From contig DAIOLC010000049.1 of NCBI GenBank assembly GCA_036756425.1, forward strand, positions 1 to 12,259: a stretch of 12,259 bases of DNA. The letters are read 5' to 3'. A program made the position numbers and the translations under genes. Positions 6,326 to 12,259 of the stretch are shown one piece after another (positions within the stretch are counted from its first letter, which is position 1; each line of letters begins with the position of its first letter). This DNA comes from UBA6115 sp012514225 (lineage in GTDB: Bacteria > Bacillota > Clostridia > Christensenellales > Aristaeellaceae). Below the pieces are notes generated by a model, which was not told where the DNA came from, searched no databases, and worked only from the letters and a program-made list of their open reading frames with translations.

Positions 6326-6385
6326 ATGGCGAGTTCGGGAAAGGCGCCCGCCTCACAGAAGCGCCGCGCGGAGGCCGGGCGGTGA
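6326..6385 (+). CDS. 19-residue small ORF, translationally coupled to the next gene
   Basis: ATG to TGA encodes MASSGKAPASQKRRAEAGR, a basic, non-hydrophobic peptide that I do not recognise. GAGGAGG (6312-6318) sits 7 nt before the ATG, as strong a ribosome site as any in the window. The stop codon overlaps the GTG start of the oxidoreductase (GTGA, 6382-6385), the arrangement of coupled or reinitiating genes. It could be a leader peptide that sets the expression of the downstream gene. It has no run of a single regulatory codon to suggest classic attenuation. Its reality rests on the ribosome site and overlap alone. Confidence 0.5.
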   Translation: MASSGKAPASQKRRAEAGR

Positions 6386-7980
6386 TCCGCGTCGGCGGCG
6401 TCCGCCTGCCCCCGGGACACCCGGAGGACGCCCCCTTCCTCCAGGCGTTGAAACTGGCCGGGCTCACGCCCCGCCAGGTGGCGTCCTGGCGCGTGAGCCG
6501 CAGGAGCGTCGACGCGCGGGACAAGGCGCGGGTCCGGCTCGTCTACGCGCTGGACCTGGAACTCCGGGGGAACGAGGAGGCCTTTCTTTCGCGGGTCAAT
6601 CGGCCCGGAATCAGCCGGGCGGAAACGCCGGAACGGCTCAAGGTTTTAGCAGCGGACAGGCCGGAGCGCCCGGTTGTCGCCGGCCTGGGGCCCTGCGGGC
6701 TGTTCCTCGCGCTGTACCTCGCCCGCGCTGGGAGGGCGCCGGTGGTGCTGGAGCGCGGGCTGCCGGTCGAGCGCCGCGCCCGAAGCGTGAACCGGCTGAT
6801 GACGGCCGGGGAGCTGGACCTGGAGAGCAACCTGCTGTTTGGCGAGGGCGGCGCCGGCACCTTTTCGGACGGGAAGCTGACCACCGGCATCAAGGACGCG
6901 TTGTGCCGGGAGGTGCTGGAAACCCTCGCGGAGCACGGGGCGCCGGAAAGCGTCCTGTACCTGCAGCGGCCGCACGTGGGCACGGACATCCTGCCGAAGG
7001 TGGTCTCCTCCATCCGAAAAGAAATCGAGCGGCTGGGCGGCCAGGTGCTGTTCGGCACCCGGATGCTCCGCCCGGTCTTCGACGGCGGGCGCCTGGCGGG
7101 CGTCCACGCGGTCCGGGAGGGGCAGCGCCTTGAAATCCCCTGCGGCGCGCTGGCGCTGGCCATCGGGCACTCCGCCCGGGACACGCACCGCGATATGGCC
7201 TCCCTGGGGCTGGCCGTGACGGCCAAGCCCTTTTCCATCGGGCTTCGCATCGAGCATCCCCAGACGCTGGTCGACCGGGCGCAGTACGGCGGGTTCGCGG
7301 GAACCGAAGGGCTGCCCCCCGCGGAGTACCACCTGGCCGTCCGGCTCCGCGACGGCCGGGGCGCCTATACTTTCTGCATGTGCCCCGGCGGGCGGGTCGT
7401 GCCCGCCGCGGGCGAGCCGGGCGGCGTATGCGTCAACGGGATGAGCAATTCCAGGAGGGACGGGGAAAACGCCAACGCCGCGCTATTGGTGGAAGTCCGG
7501 CCGGAAGACTACGGCGGGGACGATCACCCCCTGGCCGGCTTCGATTTCCAGCGGCGCCATGAGGAAATCGCCTACGAACTGGGCGGCGGGGGCTTCCGCG
7601 CGCCCTTCCAGCTGGCCGGGGACTTCCTGAAAGGGCAGAAGACATCCTCCCTGGGCGGCGTGAAAGCCACCTACCGGCCCGGCGTGACCCCGGCCGACCT
7701 TTCCCGGGCGCTGCCGGCCTTCGCGGCGGAGGGTGTCCGGGAAGCCATCCTGCAGTTCGACCGGCGGCTGAAAGGTTTCGCCCTGCCGGACGCCGTGCTG
7801 ACCGGGGTGGAAACCCGCTCCTCCTGCCCCGTGCAGGTCGTGCGGAGCGCGCGGTTTGAAACCAGCCTGCCCGGGGTGTATGCGGCGGGCGAGGGCGCGG
7901 GCCGCGCGGGCGGCATCCTGTCCGCGGCGGTGGACGGGCTGCGCTGCGCGATGGCCATGACCGGGCACGGCGGGGCGTGA
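6382..7980 (+). CDS. FAD-dependent dehydrogenase/oxidoreductase (COG2509-like)
   Basis: 532 residues, a normal length for this uncharacterised family, annotated as NAD(FAD)-utilising dehydrogenases; substrate unknown. An N-terminal extension (about 1-90; WRVSRRSVDARDK at 36-48 is family-typical) precedes the Rossmann FAD-binding motif GLGPCG (101-106) with its acidic VVLERG (121-126). The family motif FGEGGAGTFSDGKL follows at 153-166, and a C-terminal FAD segment YAAGEGAGRAGGILSAAVDG lies near 503-522. I start it at GTG 6382 rather than the in-frame GTG at 6310: GGAGG (6370-6374) lies 7 nt upstream, and translation then begins MIRVGGVRLP as relatives do. Start 6310 would add 24 residues (MRRRSHGEF...) that run through the small ORF in another frame. 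It has its own promoter and is followed by a separate promoter-like region, so it is probably transcribed on its own with the small ORF. Confidence 0.9.
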   Translation: MIRVGGVRLPPGHPEDAPFLQALKLAGLTPRQVASWRVSRRSVDARDKARVRLVYALDLELRGNEEAFLSRVNRPGISRAETPERLKVLAADRPERPVVAGLGPCGLFLALYLARAGRAPVVLERGLPVERRARSVNRLMTAGELDLESNLLFGEGGAGTFSDGKLTTGIKDALCREVLETLAEHGAPESVLYLQRPHVGTDILPKVVSSIRKEIERLGGQVLFGTRMLRPVFDGGRLAGVHAVREGQRLEIPCGALALAIGHSARDTHRDMASLGLAVTAKPFSIGLRIEHPQTLVDRAQYGGFAGTEGLPPAEYHLAVRLRDGRGAYTFCMCPGGRVVPAAGEPGGVCVNGMSNSRRDGENANAALLVEVRPEDYGGDDHPLAGFDFQRRHEEIAYELGGGGFRAPFQLAGDFLKGQKTSSLGGVKATYRPGVTPADLSRALPAFAAEGVREAILQFDRRLKGFALPDAVLTGVETRSSCPVQVVRSARFETSLPGVYAAGEGAGRAGGILSAAVDGLRCAMAMTGHGGA

Positions 7981-8007
7981 AGGGTGGCGAAAACGGTCAA
8001 AAGCGTG

Positions 8008-8013
8008 TATACT
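8008..8013 (+). promoter_or_regulatory. possible -10 box upstream of the acyltransferase operon
   Basis: TATACT, a 5/6 match, 46 bases before the TTG start at 8054, in the 73-base gap after the oxidoreductase. The expected -35 region (near 7985) has no good hexamer, so the call is tentative and readthrough from the upstream gene is possible. Confidence 0.4.
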
Positions 8014-8053
8014 GCCCGCGAAATCATCAGTATGTCGTAAGGCGGACAGTGGA

Positions 8054-9247
8054 TTGAAGGCTGAGCCAGGGCAGGGGAAGGTGCGTTCCGGCGGGGCGGG
8101 CGCGCGCAGGCGGCAGGAGTTTTTCTACCGCCTGGCGAGGAGGCTGCTGCTCCCCTATTTTTCGCGGCGGTTCAATACAACCGCCGACCCGCAGCCGGGC
8201 CTGCCGGCTCCCTACGTCGTGGTTTCCAACCACGTCACCGAACTGGACTTCTTCCTGACCGGCCAGGTGTTCAGCGAGCCGATGGGATTCGTCGTGGGCG
8301 AAGGGCTGCTGCGCAACCCGCTGCTGCGGTTCATTCTTGTCAAGGGATTCGGCTGCATCGCCAAGCAAAAGGGAGCCGCGGACGCCCGCACCGCGATGGG
8401 CATGCTGCGCCGGCTGCGCGAAGGCCGCAACGTCTGCCTGTACGCCGAGGGGAACACCACCTTTGACGGCAGGACGGGCGAAATCCCCCCGGCGACCGGA
8501 GCCCTGCTGCGGGCGGTCAAGGCGGGGCTGGTCGTCACCAGGATTGAGGGCGCCTACTTCTCGATGCCGCGCTGGGGGCGCGGCATCCGGCGGGGGATGA
8601 CCCGCTGCCGCGTGGCGGGCGTGTACACCGCTGAGGAACTGGCCGGGATGACGGACGGGGAGGTCAACAGCCTGCTGGCCCGCCTCCTGTCCCTGGACGC
8701 CTACTTTGAGCAGGAGCGGGAGCAGGTTCCCTACCGGGGCAAAAACCCGGCGGGCGGCATCCACCACGTGCTCTACCTCTGCCCGCAGTGCCTGTCCCAG
8801 GGAACCCTGGCCGGGGAGGGGGAACGGGTCCGCTGCGCGGAATGCGGCATGGAAACCGTCTACACGCCCACCGGCTTTTTCGAGGGCCGCAAGCCCTTTC
8901 CCGGCATCCGGGACTGGGCGGACTGGCAAAGGGAGCGGCTGCGGGACCTGCTTGCCGCGCCCGGCGGGCAGCCGGCCGTCGAGGACCGGGGGCAGACGCT
9001 GATGGAAATGCGGGGCGGCGCGTTCGTCCCGGTGGCGGAGGGAACGATGGCGCTCGCCGGCGGGGCGCTGGCTATCGGCGGGTATGCCTTTCCGCTTGAA
9101 ACCCTGCCGGGGCTGGAGATTTACCGCAAGAACGTCCTTCAGTTCTCCACCCCCGACGGCCGCCGTTTCCAGACCCGCCCGAACGGCGCGTTCAACGCGC
9201 TGAAATACCGGGACGCCTACCGCATCATCCGGGAACAGAAAGGATAG
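8054..9247 (+). CDS. PlsC-like acyltransferase with C-terminal zinc ribbon
   Basis: 397 residues. The N-terminal half resembles 1-acylglycerol-3-phosphate acyltransferases, which transfer an acyl group to a lysophospholipid or other hydroxyl acceptor at the membrane face. The catalytic HX4D is NHVTELD (59-65). Block II is near GFGCIAKQKG (98-107), and block III is YAEGNTTFDG (130-139), in place of the common FPEG. After the acyltransferase part comes CPQC...CAEC (Cys243, 246, 261, 264), a zinc-ribbon pair not present in ordinary PlsC, then about 130 residues of unrecognised sequence. I chose TTG at 8054 because AAGGCGG (8039-8045) stands 8 nt before it; an in-frame GTG at 8081 is poorly spaced from AGGGG. 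The gene ends 4 nt before the symporter gene, whose ribosome site overlaps this stop, so the two are probably co-translated. Acyl donor and acceptor are unknown. Confidence 0.82.
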   Translation: MKAEPGQGKVRSGGAGARRRQEFFYRLARRLLLPYFSRRFNTTADPQPGLPAPYVVVSNHVTELDFFLTGQVFSEPMGFVVGEGLLRNPLLRFILVKGFGCIAKQKGAADARTAMGMLRRLREGRNVCLYAEGNTTFDGRTGEIPPATGALLRAVKAGLVVTRIEGAYFSMPRWGRGIRRGMTRCRVAGVYTAEELAGMTDGEVNSLLARLLSLDAYFEQEREQVPYRGKNPAGGIHHVLYLCPQCLSQGTLAGEGERVRCAECGMETVYTPTGFFEGRKPFPGIRDWADWQRERLRDLLAAPGGQPAVEDRGQTLMEMRGGAFVPVAEGTMALAGGALAIGGYAFPLETLPGLEIYRKNVLQFSTPDGRRFQTRPNGAFNALKYRDAYRIIREQKG

Positions 9248-9251
9248 GGAT

Positions 9252-10646
9252 ATGGACTTTTCAAGCGCAAACCGGGGTCTGTGGGATATGTTTGTCTGGG
9301 GCGGCATCATCGCGCTGCTGCTCCTGCTGGCCAACGTGCTGACCCGCAAGGTCTCCTTCATCCGCAAAAGCCTCATGCCGGTGGCGGCGCTGGCGGGGTT
9401 CATCCTGCTGGCCCTGCGGGCGACCGGGCTGCTCAGGACGCCGACGGAGCTGCTGGAGATGGTGACCTACCACGGCATCGCCATCGGGTTCATCGCGCTG
9501 TCGCTGCGCACGACCAAAACCGAGGTCGGCGGCGTGTTCGCCTTCAAGTCCGGCGCGCTGATCGTGTCCACCTACCTCATCCAGGCCGTCCTGGGCCTGC
9601 TGATTTCCGTCGCCCTGTACTACACCTTCATGCCGGGGATGTTCCCGGCCTCTGGCATCCTGCTGCCCATGGCCTACGGGCAGGGGCCGGGGCAGGCCAA
9701 CAACGTGGGCTCGACTTACGAGAGCCTGGGCTTCATCGGCGGGCGCTCCTTCGGGCTGTCCCTGGCGGCAGCCGGCTACCTGACCGCCTGCCTGGTGGGC
9801 ATCTGGTATACCCGGCGGGTGCTGAAACGGCGGGGGCAAAGCCCGAAGGCGCCGGAGCCGGTGTCCGGCTCCCTGGTCGCGGAGACCTTCCAGGACGCGA
9901 ACGAGGTGCCGCTGAGCGAATCGGTGGACCGGCTGTCCATCCAGATTGCCCTGATTCTGGTGGCCTACCTGGTCACCTTCCTGATTACCCGCGCCGTCAC
10001 CGCGGGCATCGCGGCCGTGTCCCCCGGCGCGGCGAAGACGCTGGCGCCGCTGTTCTGGGGCTTTAACTTCATCACCGGCTCCCTGGTCGCGATGGGCGCC
10101 CGCGCGCTGCTGGGCGGGCTGCGGAAGTCCGGCGTGATGACCCGGCAGTACCAGAACAACTACCTGCTCAACCGCATTTCCGGCCTGGCCTTCGACCTGA
10201 TGATCGTGGCGGGCATCGCCTCCATCGACATCTCGGACCTGAAGGGGCTGTGGGTCCCCTTCCTGCTGATGGCCGTCCTGGGCGGCGTGATCACCTACGC
10301 CTTCCTCAAGTACGTCATCCCGCGCCTGACGCCGGGGTTCGCCGACGAGAGCTTCGTGGCGATGTTCGGGATGCTGACCGGCACCATCAGCTCCGGCATC
10401 CTGCCCCTGCGGCAGATCGACCCGGAGTTCAAGACCCCCGCCGCCGACCAGCTGGTGGTGGGCAGCGGCACGGCCATCCTCTTCGGCGCGCCCATTCTCA
10501 TCATGGTCGGGCTGGCGCCCACTTCGATGGGCATGCTGTTCCTGACCATCGGGCTGTGCGCCGTCTACATGGCGGCGCTGGTGTGGTTCATGATCGGGAA
10601 GAAGGGCAAGGAACGGAAGAAAAGCCCGGGCAGCGCCGGGGATTGA
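9252..10646 (+). CDS. sodium:carboxylate symporter, ESS/GltS-like
   Basis: 464 residues, an integral membrane protein resembling sodium:glutamate symporters (GltS, ESS family), which import an anionic amino acid or related acid with sodium. Hydrophobic segments lie near 14-30, 41-60, 72-85, 101-125, 166-187, 228-257, 263-289, 310-326, 332-352, 403-420 and 425-448. Two hairpin-like segments of the family are visible: ILLPMAYGQGPGQANNVGS (136-154) and FGMLTGTISSGILPLRQ (372-388), matching the inverted-repeat design. A hydrophilic cytoplasmic loop (188-227) separates the halves. AAAGGA overlaps the stop codon of the acyltransferase gene, 7 nt before this ATG. The substrate is not known; it is longer than classic GltS (about 400), and substrate residues cannot be assigned by eye. 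The adjacent amidohydrolase suggests an N-substituted or cyclic amino acid derivative. Confidence 0.82.
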   Translation: MDFSSANRGLWDMFVWGGIIALLLLLANVLTRKVSFIRKSLMPVAALAGFILLALRATGLLRTPTELLEMVTYHGIAIGFIALSLRTTKTEVGGVFAFKSGALIVSTYLIQAVLGLLISVALYYTFMPGMFPASGILLPMAYGQGPGQANNVGSTYESLGFIGGRSFGLSLAAAGYLTACLVGIWYTRRVLKRRGQSPKAPEPVSGSLVAETFQDANEVPLSESVDRLSIQIALILVAYLVTFLITRAVTAGIAAVSPGAAKTLAPLFWGFNFITGSLVAMGARALLGGLRKSGVMTRQYQNNYLLNRISGLAFDLMIVAGIASIDISDLKGLWVPFLLMAVLGGVITYAFLKYVIPRLTPGFADESFVAMFGMLTGTISSGILPLRQIDPEFKTPAADQLVVGSGTAILFGAPILIMVGLAPTSMGMLFLTIGLCAVYMAALVWFMIGKKGKERKKSPGSAGD

Positions 10647-10678
10647 CATACGATCAATAAAGGACGGAGGGTATTGCC

Positions 10679-11824
10679 ATGCTCATCATCAAAGGCGCGG
10701 AAATCCACGACGGCATCCATGAAAAGGGAAAAATCGCCGACATCCTGGTGAAGGACGGCAAGATCGCGAAAATCGGGCGGAACCTGGCAGCAAAGGGCGC
10801 GGAGGTGTTCGACGCCAGGGGCATGCGGGCCTATCCCGGCTTCATCGACGCCCACAGCCACCTGGGCATGGACGGCTACGGCATCGGTTACGAGGGCGCC
10901 GACTACAACGAAATGAACGACATCGTCAGCCCCCAGCTGCGGGGCGTGGACGGCTTCAAGCCCCTGCAGCCCACCCTGCTGTCGGCCGCGCTGGCCGGCG
11001 TGACCACGGTCAACACCGGCCCGGGCAGCGCCAACGTGCTGGGCGGCACCTTCCTGGCCGTCAAAACCGTCGGGCACCGGGTGGAAGAGATGGCGGTCCG
11101 CATGGAGACATCGATGAAGTGCGCCTTCGGCGAGAACCCCAAGCGCGTGTACAGGGACAAGAGCGACTCCAGCCGCATGACCACCGCCGCCAAACTGCGG
11201 GAAGCCCTGTTCAAGGCGCGGGAATACGCGGCGAAGAAGAAAGCCGCGGGCGGGGACGAGGGCAAACTGCCGGCCTTTGACATGAAACTGGAGGCGCTGC
11301 TGCCCGTCCTCCAGGGCGAGATGCCGCTGAAAGCCCACGCCCACGCGACGGAGGACATCTTCACCGCCCTTCGCATCGCGCGGGAGTTCGGGATTAAAAT
11401 CACCCTGGAGCACGTGACGGAAGGCCACCTCATCGCGCAGGACCTGGCGAGGGAAGGCGTGCCGCTGGCCATCGGCCCCTCCCTGACCCACGCGACCAAG
11501 TTCGAGCTGCGCAACAAGACCTTCGAGACCCCGGGCGTCCTCGCCAAGGCGGGATGCCAGGTGTCCATCATCACCGACGCGCCGGTCATCCCCCAGGAAT
11601 ACCTGGCGCTATGCGCGTCGCTGGCTGTCAAGTCCGGCATGGAGCCCTTCCACGCCCTGCAGGCCATCACCATCAACCCCGCCCGCCACTGCGGCATCCA
11701 GGACCGGGTGGGCTCGCTGGAGGCGGGCAAGGACGCGGACATCGTGCTGATGGAAGGCGACTTCCTGGACGTGTCCCTGCGCCCGGCGGCAGTCTTCGTC
11801 AACGGGAAGCGCGTGGAGGGCTGA
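10679..11824 (+). CDS. amidohydrolase, imidazolonepropionase-like (COG1228)
   Basis: 381 residues of the metal-dependent amidohydrolase superfamily, which hydrolyse cyclic amide or amide bonds in the cytoplasm. The beta-sandwich N-terminus is MLIIKGAEIHDGIHEKG; the metal ligands follow in the expected order: HSH (59-61), KAHAH with His220/His222, LEH with His245 and H250, and TDAP with Asp300 (299-302). The C-terminal sandwich strand returns at GSLEAGKDADIVLMEGD (345-361), a hallmark of the superfamily. All key residues are intact. The relatives include imidazolonepropionase and several dipeptidase or deacylase-like enzymes, so the substrate is open. GGAGGG sits 7 nt before the ATG. It lies 32 nt after the symporter gene and is probably the last gene of the operon. 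No hut genes are adjacent, so histidine degradation is not supported by context. Confidence 0.9.
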   Translation: MLIIKGAEIHDGIHEKGKIADILVKDGKIAKIGRNLAAKGAEVFDARGMRAYPGFIDAHSHLGMDGYGIGYEGADYNEMNDIVSPQLRGVDGFKPLQPTLLSAALAGVTTVNTGPGSANVLGGTFLAVKTVGHRVEEMAVRMETSMKCAFGENPKRVYRDKSDSSRMTTAAKLREALFKAREYAAKKKAAGGDEGKLPAFDMKLEALLPVLQGEMPLKAHAHATEDIFTALRIAREFGIKITLEHVTEGHLIAQDLAREGVPLAIGPSLTHATKFELRNKTFETPGVLAKAGCQVSIITDAPVIPQEYLALCASLAVKSGMEPFHALQAITINPARHCGIQDRVGSLEAGKDADIVLMEGDFLDVSLRPAAVFVNGKRVEG

Positions 11825-11844
11825 AGCAGACACCAGAGCAAAAG

Positions 11845-11861
11845 CCAGGGCATTGCCCTGG
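11845..11861 (+). other. hairpin CCAGGGC-ATT-GCCCTGG, copy 1
   Basis: A 7-bp perfect stem with a 3-base loop, 20 nt after the amidohydrolase stop. The same 17 bases occur again at 12085-12101. There is no U-tract after this copy, so on its own it is a weak terminator candidate. Confidence 0.7.
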
Positions 11862-11869
11862 TCAGTGTG

Positions 11870-11899
11870 TCAAAGAAGTGTCTGCGGACACTTCTTTGA
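11870..11899 (+). other. 13-bp perfect hairpin with TGCG loop
   Basis: TCAAAGAAGTGTC pairs perfectly with GACACTTCTTTGA around TGCG. It lies 8 nt after the first CCAGGGC hairpin. It could act as a 3'-end or bidirectional terminator for the amidohydrolase operon, although the base run after it is TTATG rather than a U-tract. A related hairpin follows the second CCAGGGC copy. Confidence 0.7.
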
Positions 11900-11910
11900 T
11901 TATGCAGGAA

Positions 11911-11969
11911 CGGGAATTTCTGCCTGTTCGGCATCGCTATGCTTGCCTCACGGCCAGTAGAAATTCGCG
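11911..11969 (+). other. long-range stem around a 37-nt loop
   Basis: GAATTTCT (11914-11921) pairs with AGAAATTC (11959-11966), with two further pairs beyond a G-G mismatch. Together with its neighbours this suggests a structured region; no function is known to me. Confidence 0.35.
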
Positions 11970-11994
11970 GAAATGTTTTGTCTAAAGCCAAAAC

Positions 11995-12023
11995 CCGCGG
12001 CACCGCACATGTCGCTGCCGCGG
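11995..12023 (+). other. 8-bp GC-rich hairpin in the repeat element
   Basis: CCGCGGCA (11995-12002) pairs with TGCCGCGG (12016-12023) around 13 nt. TGCCGCGGA recurs directly at 12151-12159, outside the inverted-repeat element. Confidence 0.45.
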
Positions 12024-12033
12024 ATTACCATCA

Positions 12034-12048
12034 GAGGGCTTCGCCCTC
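12034..12048 (+). other. hairpin GAGGGC-TTC-GCCCTC
   Basis: A 6-bp perfect stem with a 3-base loop. It has the same tight geometry as the CCAGGGC hairpins but different bases, so it looks like a member of the same design rather than a copy. Confidence 0.5.
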
Positions 12049-12084
12049 CGATACCTCCCATGAATTGGTTTTTTGACAGTCTGG

Positions 12085-12110
12085 CCAGGGCATTGCCCTG
12101 GTTTTTATTT
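12085..12110 (+). terminator. intrinsic terminator, CCAGGGC hairpin copy 2 plus U-tract
   Basis: The same 17-base hairpin as at 11845-11861, here followed directly by TTTTTATTT. This is the best rightward intrinsic terminator after the amidohydrolase gene and forms the right end of the inverted-repeat element. It is about 260 nt from the stop codon, so the operon would have a long structured 3' tail if this is the main site. Confidence 0.7.
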
Positions 12111-12113
12111 GTC

Positions 12114-12137
12114 GAAAAAGGTCCGCGAACCTTTTTC
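12114..12137 (+). other. 9-bp hairpin following the terminator
   Basis: GAAAAAGGT (12114-12122) pairs perfectly with ACCTTTTTC (12129-12137) around CCGCGA. Its centre (GTCCGCGAAC) resembles that of the 11870-11899 hairpin (GTCTGCGGAC), and it stands at a similar distance after its CCAGGGC hairpin. The arms differ in sequence but still pair. Confidence 0.55.
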
Positions 12138-12259
12138 AGTTCAGGGGGATTGCCGCGGAAAGTTTTATTGACGGCTTGGCCGGGGCTAAACCACGGTTTC
12201 CATCAAGACCGGCACAATCTATTGGCTTTGGAAGCGCCTGGCGGCGAGGCGCCTGAAAC
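12138..12259. other. gene-free right edge
   Basis: No ORF, promoter or RNA gene that I can support. A GCGCCT/AGGCGC stem (12234-12239 with 12247-12252) lies at the very end and may be part of a structure cut by the window edge. Confidence 0.3.

Larger units (their letters stand above)
11840..12106 (+). repeat. imperfect inverted-repeat element of about 267 bp, MITE-like or structured RNA
   Basis: The left end 11840-11877 matches the reverse complement of 12069-12106 at 32 of 38 positions. The ends read AAAAGCCAGGGCA and AAAAACCAGGGCA, then continue through a palindrome and a CAG..TGTCAAA segment. No ORF of note lies inside and no transposase is seen. The interior holds several hairpins: 11870-11899, 11911-11969, 11995-12023 and 12034-12048. 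I found no clear target-site duplication. It may be a non-autonomous mobile element or a repeated structured intergenic unit. Together with 12107-12259 it fills the gene-free right end of the window. Confidence 0.6.

Noticed and set aside
8032..8040. Minimal ORF ATG-TCG-TAA before the acyltransferase
   Set aside because: It has no ribosome site upstream and could arise by chance; the AAGGCGG that overlaps its stop belongs to the TTG start at 8054.
8027..9403. Long antisense ORF (458 codons) opposite the acyltransferase
   Set aside because: Low-complexity, Arg/Gly/Pro/Ala/Gln/His-rich translation with no domain, running across the start of the symporter. It is typical of the mirror frame of a GC-rich gene.
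9261..10649. Antisense ORF (462 codons) opposite the symporter
   Set aside because: Translation is almost entirely hydrophilic Gly/Gln/His/Arg/Asp repeats, the mirror image of the hydrophobic codons of a membrane protein gene. No ribosome site or motif supports it.
10565..11491. Antisense ORF (308 codons) across the symporter/amidohydrolase junction
   Set aside because: The opposite strand encodes a complete amidohydrolase with all metal ligands. The antisense translation has no recognisable motif.
11554..11985. Plus-strand ORF running from the amidohydrolase gene into the right intergenic region
   Set aside because: It is an out-of-frame reading of the amidohydrolase 3' end that continues through the hairpins; no ribosome site or domain supports it.
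11825..12259. CRISPR array or tRNA in the repeat-rich right end
   Set aside because: The repeats are only two copies of a palindrome at a spacing of 240 bases, with no regular spacer series, and no cloverleaf with a TTC-loop consensus is seen.

Overview
The window is GC-rich (about two thirds by eye), densely coded, and looks like chromosome from a bacterium of the Bacillota, probably a high-GC member of the Clostridia. The lineage argument rests on a complete Trp-type T-box leader in front of a TrpXYZ-type ABC transporter, canonical Shine-Dalgarno sites on most genes, and sigma-A-type promoters. The lineage is an inference; the genes are read directly from the sequence.

Layout. Minus strand, 1-3191: a nearly complete gyrB that runs off the left edge, and upstream of it a CapA-family metallophosphatase-like protein. 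The two are separated by an intrinsic terminator and a gyrB promoter. Around 3221-3243 two back-to-back promoters diverge. The leftward one drives the CapA-like gene and appears to start transcription exactly at its ATG (leaderless). The rightward one drives a T-box riboswitch (about 3268-3528) and then three tightly packed genes for a substrate-binding protein, permease and ATPase (3578-6250), a predicted tryptophan importer induced by uncharged tRNA-Trp.

Plus strand, 6286-7980: an extended -10 promoter, a 19-codon small ORF with its own Shine-Dalgarno, and a COG2509-type FAD-dependent oxidoreductase whose GTG start overlaps the small ORF's stop codon. From 8054 to 11824 there is a probable operon: a PlsC-like acyltransferase carrying a zinc ribbon, an ESS/GltS-like sodium:carboxylate symporter, and an imidazolonepropionase-like amidohydrolase. 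The last two may form an uptake-and-hydrolysis pair.

The final 435 bases (11825-12259) hold no gene that I can support. They contain a cluster of stem-loops, most of them inside an imperfect inverted-repeat element of about 267 bp (11840-12106) that looks like a MITE or a structured intergenic repeat, and its right end is also a good intrinsic terminator. I see no CRISPR array, tRNA, rRNA or transposase. The most interesting items are the leaderless CapA promoter in the divergent control region, the T-box with an unusual discriminator-contact base, the coupled 19-codon ORF, the paired-hairpin repeat element, and two drug-contact positions in GyrB that differ from the usual residues.
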